From contig CAJNOI010000101.1 of the NCBI GenBank assembly GCA_905250115.1, positions 172,272 through 236,271 on the forward strand: a stretch of 64,000 bases of DNA. Reading direction: 5' to 3'. Positions 55,312-64,000 of this stretch are shown piece by piece. Under the pieces are notes generated by a model. It worked only from the letters and a program-made list of their open reading frames with translations, had not been told where the DNA came from and ran no database searches. Origin of the DNA: Adineta steineri (lineage: Eukaryota; Rotifera; Eurotatoria; Adinetida; Adinetidae). The position numbers and the translations under genes are program-made. Within the stretch, counting starts at the first letter, position 1, and every line of letters begins with the position of its first letter.

Positions 55312-56905
55312 CTAAACTTTTTCAGTTGCTGAACGTAATGATGGAAAGTATCGTGGCATTTTTCGGAACTCTGGAGTAATTGGTAGTGGTGGAAAATCGA
55401 CAAGAATTGGTTTTAAACTTTCACTCATAACAGATTCCATATTAAAACGAGGATTAAAAGAAGACAATGATGGTAAACCAGATGTAGATAATAATGAAGA
55501 AAATCCAGGTGAAGGAATACGTGATGGTATTGGACCTGATGGAAAACCTGATGGGTAACCTGATGGTGTTGGTCCTGATGGATAGCCTGATGGCGAGAAT
55601 AATGATGAAAAAGGTGATGAAGGTCCATCAAATTGTGATGGTCCTGATTGTGAAAATAATGACGAAAAAGGTGATGGAGGTGCATCAAATTGCGATAGTC
55701 CTGTTTGTGCAAATAATGATGAAAAAGGTGATTGAGATCCTTCAAATTGTGATAATGCTGATTGTGCTAATAAAGATTGAAGAGCACCTTGTGGTAGACC
55801 ACCATTAAATGGTGCTAGAAACAAAAAAAAAGAATAAATACATTTGAATATAAATGTATCATTTGAAGACTAACATGTTTGACCAAATGATGATAAAAGT
55901 GAACTGTAAGGTGCAGGATTAACTAAAGATGAAAAAAAATATTAAATGTAAATAGATAGTTAAGATAGATTTCAATAAAAATATATACCTGGACAAAGAT
56001 CAGATGAAGGTGGAAGTAATTCACATGGTAAAAGATCAAGTGCAGGTGCGGCACATTGATTTTTAATAACTAAATAAAGAATTCGATTTAAATGAGAGAA
56101 TATTTTATACAGAAAAAAAGAACAAACCTCGACAAAATGGTTGACATGGAAGAATTGGTGGAGTTTCATATCGTGTTGGACATGGGGGAAATAATAATGG
56201 ACAAAGTAAAAGACGTAAAGCACGAGGACAATTTGGAGCTGATGATGCTAATGTTGTTGGATCAAGTATAGTAGATAAAACTTGAGCTATTTGCCAACGT
56301 TCAACATGACCGAAAAGATTTGGTAAAGAATATCGAGCTTGTGGTACAGCACCACAAACATCTGAGAAAAGTGGATATTGTGGATCAAGTAATGAATGAC
56401 AAGTTGGTCCATGATCAAAAATAGCAGGTGATAAATGATTACTACAATAAAAATAATTAAGAATGTGGAGAAAATTTGGTTTTTGAATTTACTTGTGTCT
56501 ATGTTCATATCGTGACCATTCACGTAAATCATGTGAATCACGTAAATTATGTGAATCACGTGAATCATATGAATCATCAGAATCTTCATAAGATAATGGC
56601 CAACGTGATCGTGATCGATAATTATGTTTTGTTTCACCGTATGGAGAATATCGATCATGTTGATGTGTCGATGGTGGTGAATATTCATCATCTACGAATT
56701 CATGTTTTTCTCTTTCAACATCATCTTGTTTTTGTTTTTTACGGTTCAATGCAGAACTACCTTGAAAAAAAAAATTTTTTTAAAATAAATTTTCAAATAT
56801 TTTAAAATCATTCTTACCTCTTCGACTATATATATCATTAGATAGTGATTGTCCAACAATCATTAAAAATAATATAAATATCAAACATATTCTATTTCGT
56901 ATCAT
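55312..56905 (-). CDS. Secreted Frizzled-CRD protein with low-complexity repeats
   Basis: About six exons with short introns from ATG 56905 to the stop at 55312; inner boundaries were read approximately. Signal peptide MIRNRICLIFILFLMIVGQSLS. A charged linker follows (RDSHNLRDSHDLRE repeats). The next two exons encode a cysteine-rich domain with ten cysteines in Frizzled order: CHSLLDP, DVCGAVPQ, NLFGHVERWQIAQVLS, NCPRALRLLLCPLLFPPC, LPCQPFCR, QCAAP, LPCELL, LCP. Such domains bind Wnt lipids or other hydrophobic ligands. No seven-helix region follows, so it is a secreted or matrix protein. The C-terminal exon has four tandem repeats of about 19 residues (SQFDGPSSPFSSLFSPSG type), then Pro/Gly/Ser-rich sequence. 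Its partner is unknown. Confidence 0.75.
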
Positions 56906-57146
56906 TATTATGTCTACAGTTCAGTCGATAGTTAAAAAAGTGAAAGTGACTAGATATATATTCATCCAGAATTTATATAGAGAACAAGAAAGAATATTCA
57001 TCTCTCTCTCTCTCACATACATACACATTTGTTATCACGAAACGAAAAAGTACGATACCTCGATTTAACTACTTATACATACAAAAACGTGCAAAGACTA
57101 TATATGAGATATAATCTATTTAAATACCCGAATTGTTAAAAATATA

Positions 57147-59916
57147 ATGAAAAAAATGCCTATTCATACTGCACCACGCTTTTCAATATCTCCCTATTTT
57201 GCTGCATATGATCCAGCTAAACCTGCACCCGTTATTACAACAACTATTGAAAAATCATTATCAGATGCAGGTATATTCTCATTTAAAAAGAAAGATTCGA
57301 TTGATTAATTTCTTTCGTTTTATTCAGGTTCTTTTGGTGTTTATCAAATATCCGTTTTTCTTATTCTTGGTCTTCTTGCTGTTGTTCCATCAATGGTTGG
57401 TTTTTCATATGATCTTAATGTTGGTACACCTGATCATCGTTGTCGTCTATCAACGAATGATACATATGATACAAAACATGATCGACTTCTTAAATATTTA
57501 ACATCATCATCAAATACAGATTATGATAAAAAATGTCGAATGTTTATTGATAATTCTTCATTAAAAAGAAAATCATGTGATAATGGTTGGGTATTTGATA
57601 TGAAAAAATATGGTGTAACACTTTCAACTGAATTATCACTTGTTTGTGATAAATTTCATTTACGAGCATTAACACAAAATGTTTATTCAGCAGGTGCAGC
57701 TGGATCGCTATTAACAGGTCTTTTATCTGATCGATGGGGTCGTCGAAAAACAATTTATTTACTTGTTATTATCTTATTTATTGCATTAAATACAATGCAA
57801 TTATTTTTCTATTCACCAACACATAAACTTCTTGTTTTTACAATTTGTCGATTTTTTCAAGGATTTGCAATAACATTTCATTCCGTTTCACTTGTTCTTC
57901 TTTCTGAATTAACTGGACCACGTCGACGTGTTCTAGCTGCAAATACACTTGCATATTCATTTGCTCTCGGTCAAATTATTTTAGCTGTTATAGCTAAACA
58001 ATTTAAGGATTATAAATTAACATATTGGGCATTAAATATATATGTTTTACCATTTACTTGTATTTATCTTCTTATACCAGAATCACCACGATGGCTTGTT
58101 CAACAAGGTCGTATTCGAGAAGCAAGAAAAGTTCTTGAAAGAATCTTTCTTATCAATCGTCGACCTATACATAATCGATTAGAATTATTTTATTCTCGTT
58201 TACCAACTGATGTTGTTGCTGCTAGAGAAGCAAATCAAAAAATGCCAACTTATTTCAATGTATTAAAACGACTTTGTCGATCAAAATTAATGAGAAAAAG
58301 ATGTTTACTTCTTATTGGTGTTTGGGCAGTGGCTCTTTCTGTTTATTTAGGTATGCACTTAGTTACAATTGAATCTATCATATTTAGATAAAAATTTACA
58401 AAATATTTTGTTTATAAATTACCATGAATAAGCATATCCTTCACGGTCAATAAATAATAAAACCTTGGTTTATAAAGTAGTTTTCATTTAATGAATCATC
58501 ATAGATTACAAACTTTCTTTTTCAATAAAAACAACTCTAAATATATCGTTGAGAAATATGCCAGCCTGTTACAGTCATATACGATTAGTGAGACAGTCAA
58601 GGTACTTTTTTTTCAATCTATCTTGTCTGTATAAGCATATTGAAGAAAAAAAACTAAATATGATTTTCATGAGACATGTTAGACATATTCAATGTAGGTT
58701 TACCTGATAAAATCTCAGTAAAATTAATGCGTTCTTTTTCTCGTCATTATCAAACATATTTATCAATTCTTGGCTATACACATTTAATAGTATAATAGAT
58801 CGAGTCTCATTATGAAATATTTTTTTTACATAGAAATTATTTTAATCATTTGAATAACCTTAGGAATTAAATAGAAACGTCATGTTATGTTTTAAAATGT
58901 AATCGATATAAAAAGACATCTTCTATTTTATTGTCAAGGTATTAGTAGTGCAATACCTGCACTTACACCATGGCCTCATGAATTATTTATAGCTGGTGCT
59001 ATTAGTGAAATGATCGGTCTTAGTGTATGTCATATACTTGCATCATATATTGAACGACGTCGTCTTTTAATTGTATTTTTTATTGCAACTGCACTTGCAT
59101 CAGCTCTTGTACCATTTACTCATGATACACAGCATAATGGTATTTTTCTTTCTAAATTATCAATCGAATAAATCTATTTTTATCTATTATTTAGTAAGTG
59201 TTGCACTTGCTTTATTAGGTAAATTAACAGCATCATCATGTCAATTATTAATTGTTGTTTATACAACTGAAACATATCCAACAGCTCTTCGTTCTACAGG
59301 TGTTGGTTTATCAGCATGTATTGCACGTCTTGTTGCAATGATTGGACCACAACTTTCAGCTACTCAATATTCTGTTTGGTTTCCATTACCATATATTGTC
59401 TATTCATTAGCATCATGTTTAGCTGCATTAGCTGCTTCACAATTACCACATATACATTCACCATGTAAACTACCTGAAACTGTTCATGAAGTTGAAAAAC
59501 AACATACACAAGTAACATTTACTGTACCATCACCACCACCAACACTCGATCAACGAAGACCATCATCAGCATTAATTAGAGAATTAGGTGTAACTAAATC
59601 AAATCCTATACCAACACCTATTTTTGTTATTCCAAGGCCTGTTTCACGACGTCATTCAACTGTCATTGGTCTTGATCAACAAATAAATCAAGTTTCTCGT
59701 CTTCCAACAATTACTGATATGAATGAAGATGAAGTTTGTTAATAAATTACGTTTTTTTTTTCATTTATTCTTTTTTTCTAATTCAAGGGTGATGATAAAA
59801 CTAATGAAATTCATCCTACTACATCTGTTCTATCTCGTATTAGTTCATTACCTACTCGTTTATTTGCACATCGTCGCAATAGTAATAGTACAGCTCTTAT
59901 AAATCAAGATATATAA
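57147..59916 (+). CDS. SLC22-like organic ion transporter (major facilitator superfamily)
   Basis: Five exons from ATG 57147 to stop 59916. SLC22 proteins carry organic cations, anions or carnitine across the plasma membrane with 12 helices. A cytosolic N-terminus is followed by helix 1 (SFGVYQISVFLILGLLAVVPS), then a large extracellular loop with cysteines (HRCRLS, KKCRMF, KSCDNGWVF, SLVCDK). The family motifs DRWGRRKTIYL, RFFQGFAITFHS and IPESPRWLVQQGR (sugar-transporter-like PESPRWL) are present, and later VVYTTETYPTALRSTGVG, the SLC22 signature after helix 10. The fourth intron-exon junction restores SVYLGISSAIPAL across a roughly 585-bp intron (58352-58937). The C-terminal tail is long and Ser/Pro-rich. 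Substrate not predictable. Confidence 0.92.
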
Positions 59917-61204
59917 ATCACCGTTGAATTTAATAATAATTTCTTTTTTAATGTAAATAAAATATTTAAATTTCTTTATTTTTTTTATCATATACTATAT
60001 TCTATATATATTTTTTAATTAAAGATTTCGATATTATCATGTACGATTTTACAAAAATTTAAAATTTATTATTTTATCGTGTTAATTTACTTTTCACTGG
60101 ATATATTGATCAAATCAAATAAAGAGAAAAAAAATATTATAACTAAATTCGTTTTATAAAGACGTCCAAAGTAATATTTTTTTCGTATGTCATCAATCAG
60201 AATCAAGGACAAAAAAAAGTACATCAGTTAAGAAAAAAAGTGAATCGATTTAGTTCATTTTTTCTTATTAATGTCCATCAGTGTAATATAATGCTAATTG
60301 ATTCAAACAAAGAAAATGATTCGTAATGAATTTTGTTCTTATGTGTATGTATAATATTTATGTAATAGTTTAAATTCTTATTATATTGATAGGTACGTTA
60401 CTGATATATAATAACTTTATAGTAAAATATTTTCATTATATTGAAAAACAATATTCTTGCGTATAATTAACAAAAATATTTTTAAAAAAACTATATCGAT
60501 TCTATGTTTAATCTACATACAATTAATAATACGTTTGCTATATTTTTTTGCAATTATTTATGGAAATTTTTTGTAAAAACAAAATATTGAAAAATAAAAA
60601 AAATTTTTAGTCATTTTCTTTTTTGTTGTTGTGGTCTAATCAAAGCTTTAGAATTCATTAATACATAGAAGACGAGAGTAATTATCCACGGTACTTTACT
60701 CTGTAACCATATGTATATTATGAAATGATAATGATGAGAATCATTTTTTATTTTCTATATGTATATATATACATATATTATTTATCTATATATTATATCA
60801 GTGGTTTTTTTACATATATATATCTAAACTTAAAAAACAAAATATTTGATGACAAGCGACCTTGAGTTAATAAATGTTTGTTTGTCTCACCGAAGAACGA
60901 ATGAAGGAATGGAAAAAAAAACGAAGAAAAGTAATGAAGCGTAACATAAATACAAATGCATGTAACGGCAGCTCTGTTTTTTACACTGGTGGATATATAT
61001 ATTTATGTAAAATATGAAGGTGAGTATTTTCTTCTGATACGTCACCATTCTAATATTTATTCTGCATCTATATTGCATATATATCTATCTATTCGCTTAC
61101 TGCACACCTGTGTATATGTGTTTACGACGGCCAGTAATATAGAAAAATAGGCAAAGCAATAGTAAAAAATAAAATAAACATATTCGATATTATTCGACCG
61201 AAAA
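59917..61204. other. Intergenic, no gene seen
   Basis: 1.3 kb of AT-rich DNA with TATATA runs near 60760-60830. The short ORFs on both strands around 60890-61150 have no support. It should contain the promoter of the next gene. Confidence 0.5.
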
Positions 61205-64000
61205 ATGGCCACGACCACAAATGTTAGTGATGATAATAAAAATTTAGCGGAGGGAACAGGAAATCTTAATGATTTAACAAAAGTTGGAAAAAGTGATACA
61301 TCACCATCACAACAATCAATTACTATTACTGATCCAGTAAAAGTAACAATAACAGTAGAAGAAGCTAATAATAATGGTAAAGGACAGAATCAAACAACAA
61401 CAGAAAACAGCAGTAATTCAACAGATGCTGGAAACAAAGAAACATCAACAAGATCAATTACAATTAACGATCCAGTGAAAGTAACAATTAAAGTTGAAAC
61501 AGCTGCTTCTGCAGATAAAAAATCAGAAAAAAAAGATGATGCATTACCACCACCATCAACAACAACAACAACAACAACAATAGAAGATGTTTCCGATCCA
61601 ACAACAGTATCGAAAAAACCTACTACTGAACAAGCACCTCCAACAGCAACACCAATTGTTGAAGAACCTGCTGCAGAAACGGAGAAAAAGACTGAAAAAC
61701 CAGCAGATACTCCTATTATTGAAGAAGTCAAAGAAACTGAAACTACAGTAAGTTCTTCTGCGTCAACGACCGAAGAAACAGCAGCAGCAGCAGCAGCACC
61801 ATCAACAGATGCATCTAGCGAAGCAAAGAAAGACGAAGCATCTACTAAAGCTACGGATGAGACTAAGAAAACTGAAGAATCAACAGCAGCATCAACTGAC
61901 ACTTCAGCCGAACAGAAAAAAGAATCGGAACCTACTTTAGCTTCTAGCACTCCAGCTGCTGAAGAAAATAAAGCTAAAGATGAAACAACAACAAAATCTG
62001 AAACGACTACAGATGATAAGAAAGCAGAAGCTTCTGCATCGACTTCTGCAACTCCATCTACGGATGAAGCCAAGAAATCTGAAGACACAACAATAACAAC
62101 AACAGTAGAAACTGTTACAACTACTGATGCAACTTCTTCCACACCAGCTACTGAAAAAAAATCTGAATCCGAAGAAAAAAAGGAAGAAGCAAAAGATTCA
62201 ACTTCTTCCACTCCAGCTACTGCTGCAGATCAAAAACCAGAAGAAAAAGCAGCAACTACTACTACTACCACTGAAGAGAAAAAGGAAGAAGCAAAAGATT
62301 CAACGTCCTCTACTTCAGCTACTAATGCCGATCAGAAACCAGAAGAAAAAGCAGCAACTACTACTACCACTGAAGAGAAAAAGGAAGAAGCAAAAGATTC
62401 AACGTCCTCTACTTCAGCTACTAATGCCGATCAGAAACCAGAAGAAAAAGCAGCAACTACTACTACTACGGAAGAGAAGAAAGAATCAGCCTCTACAACT
62501 TCATCTACTGCTGATGATAAGAAATCAGAAGAACCAGCATTAGCTGCTTCAGGACCAGCTGCAGATGAGAATAAAAAATCGGCTGAAACTACGAGTACAT
62601 CAACAACATCAACTAATGAAGCTAAAAAAGATGAATCAAAACCAAATAATGTTGACTTTCCCATAGTGAAAGACAGTGCAAAAAATCTGACTGATTTTCA
62701 ACGAAAGAAAGCTGAATACTTTTTCCATGTTAATTTAGGTATGTTGTTTTATTTTACATCAGATTAATATTCAGTAAAGTTAATCGTTAAATACTGACTC
62801 GTTAAGAAAATGAATAAACTTTTTTTATTTTATTTTAGACATTAAAAACAACAAAGTTATAACTTGGGATGAAGCTGAATTTTATTTATTGGTAAGAAAA
62901 GATATCAAAAACAAAAATTTTTAATTGTTTTTTTTTTAATTATATTTTTGTTATTTTCAATAGTTTCATGTAACAGCTGCAGGAAAAGAAGGTGCAAATG
63001 AAGGTGATTTAGAAAACCGATTAAGTCGAGCTGCACGAGCTCTTTGGGAACATATTCATGATCAAGTTCCATCAGCAGATGGTAATCGTGATAAACTTAC
63101 TTTAGAACAATTTCTTGATACATGGGCTAGTCTTATTGATTATATTATTAAAAATGGTAAAATACCAGATATAGTACAAGATTTAGTTAATACTGGATTT
63201 GAATTATATTCAACAAAGGATGGTGATAATGGAACAGCTACAATTCCACCAGCAGCCTTTGAACAACTCTTTCAAAAAATGGAACTAAGTCGTCCTTATG
63301 CTTTGATGGCATATAAATTTCTTACTGAAGTATAAACAGTTTATTTATTTCATTTTTTTCTATCATTAAATATTTTCAATTTAGAATGGTACAAAACCAT
63401 TGGATGCTGATAAAGTTAATTCTATTGTACGAGCTGTCGTTACATCTTCAGACGATGCTCATAATTCACACTTTCTTCTACCTGGCTTTTTCAAGACAAT
63501 TACAAATAAAGACAATGAAAAGGATGCTAAAGATCAAACACCACCAGCTGCACAAGGTATATTATACAAAATAGATATGAGTGTAGTCTATCGAGCTTTC
63601 TAATATTAGGAAGAAAATATCTAAAGAAATGAGAAACACATTTTTTTTCTAAACGAGTGCATATACATATCATATATACGTGATCTGTTCGATATTCAAA
63701 AACAAAAAATTAATCTATAAATATCTATATCAATTTAATATATAAGATTTTTTTTACTTTTGATTTCGATCAATCAGATACTAATGAAAAACAAGCACCA
63801 TCAACACCTTCTCAACCACAAGCTGGTGATTCAAAAGAAGCAAATAAATCACCATCTCAACCTGAAGCACCAAGTGGACAGCAACAAACCGATAAACCGC
63901 AACAACCTCAAACTCCAGGTACTCCACAACAACCAGCTAAACCACCACAACCACAATCACCAGGTGGTTCACAACAACCAGGTAAACCACCACAACCGCA
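61205..64000 (+). CDS. Disordered Thr/Lys/Glu-rich protein with EF-hand-like calcium-binding domain, 3' incomplete
   Basis: From ATG 61205; exon 1 runs to 62738, with four introns before the window ends inside a Pro/Gln-rich exon. Residues 1-490 are low-complexity (Thr, Ser, Ala, Lys, Glu; EEKKEEAKDSTSS units) and must be disordered. Then comes a compact helical domain resembling sarcoplasmic calcium-binding protein or calexcitin: NLTDFQRKKAEYFFHVNLDI, loop DIKNNKVITWDE, helix EFYLLFHVTAAG, LTLEQFLDTWASLI, and loop TKDGDNGTATIPPAAFEQL. The first loop has Asp at position 1 and Glu at 12; the second is less regular, so calcium binding may be reduced. The last exon seen is PQ-rich (QPQTPGTPQQPAKPPQPQ). 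Function unknown; a calcium-responsive scaffold is one possibility. Confidence 0.75.
62165..62470 (+). repeat. Coding minisatellite in the disordered protein gene
   Basis: Three head-to-tail copies of a roughly 93-102 bp unit encoding EEKKEEAKDSTSSTSAT plus NADQKPEEKAATTTTT (the first copy has PATAADQ). Copies 2 and 3 (about 62276-62367 and 62375-62465) are identical or nearly so at the DNA level, with different lengths of the Thr run at their ends. Confidence 0.85.

Noticed and set aside
61390-62211. Minus-strand 273-codon open frame
   Set aside because: It is the antisense of the Lys/Glu/Thr-rich coding repeat; its Ser/Val-rich product reflects complementary codons and has no start context or domain.
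62127-62543. Plus-strand 138-codon Lys/Gln/Leu-rich frame
   Set aside because: Frame-shifted shadow of the same low-complexity exon.
1-64000. CRISPR arrays, bacterial operons or a prophage
   Set aside because: Introns in most genes and animal gene content show nuclear eukaryotic DNA; no spaced direct repeats of CRISPR type were seen.

Overview
The window is eukaryotic nuclear DNA, roughly 70 percent A+T. Its genes have short introns (mostly 47-60 bp, GT-AG) and are tightly packed. The best guess for the source is a bdelloid rotifer such as Adineta, Rotaria or a relative. The reasons are the compact introns, an ART-like plus tetratricopeptide protein of a type abundant in bdelloids, several genes that look foreign to animals lying among ordinary animal genes, and head-to-tail gene pairs with a splice acceptor just before the downstream ATG, as expected for spliced-leader trans-splicing. 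The species assignment is inference. Exon boundaries were read by eye from GT/AG and reading phase. For most multi-exon genes the spliced length was checked to be a multiple of three; the 12-exon PGGHG, the Frizzled-CRD gene, the SLC22 gene, the FERM gene and the final open gene were only partly checked.

Layout. 1-4.7 kb: 3' part of carboxypeptidase Q, an ART-like/TPR protein with a decayed active site, and two small related hydrophilic ORFs. 5.2-9.2 kb (minus): mitochondrial 2-oxoglutarate carrier followed by an XLF-like protein, a probable operon. 9.2-10.6 kb: a MITE-like inverted repeat. 10.6-14.6 kb: membrane-tethered S1/P1 nuclease (+), TMEM272-like protein, an unknown protein and a solo MgtE transporter (all minus). 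15.8-17.3 kb: two-pore potassium channel. 18.2-19.6 kb: intronless ATP-grasp enzyme. 20.1-24.8 kb: full ABCA transporter. 25.1-26.1 kb: short-chain dehydrogenase. 26.3-28.9 kb: three genes in a probable trans-spliced cluster (CDK-substrate-like protein, GT31 glycosyltransferase, NDUFA1), facing a 12-exon collagen-glucosidase gene (PGGHG, minus).

31.9-41.2 kb holds a segmental duplication array: three intronless paralogues of a type II membrane protein with a DGD motif, probably glycosyltransferases, with duplicated flanks and two inserted repeat elements. 41-45 kb is gene-poor, with a small predicted membrane protein and a decayed copy of the 25 kb dehydrogenase. 45.5-50.7 kb: FERM protein (FRMPD-like) and ankyrin/SOCS-box protein. 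50.8-53.8 kb (minus): bacterial-type GH31 glucosidase carrying an inserted trefoil domain; its stop codon is 7 bp from that of the ankyrin gene. 54.6-56.9 kb (minus): small secreted protein and secreted Frizzled-CRD protein. 57.1-59.9 kb: SLC22 transporter. 61.2 kb to the end: EF-hand-like protein with a long disordered, minisatellite-bearing N-terminus, running off the window.

No CRISPR array, rRNA or convincing tRNA was seen. The most unusual items are the GH31-trefoil chimera, the DGD-protein array with its mosaic divergence and occupied/empty insertion sites, the putative trans-spliced operons, and the group of possibly horizontally acquired enzymes.
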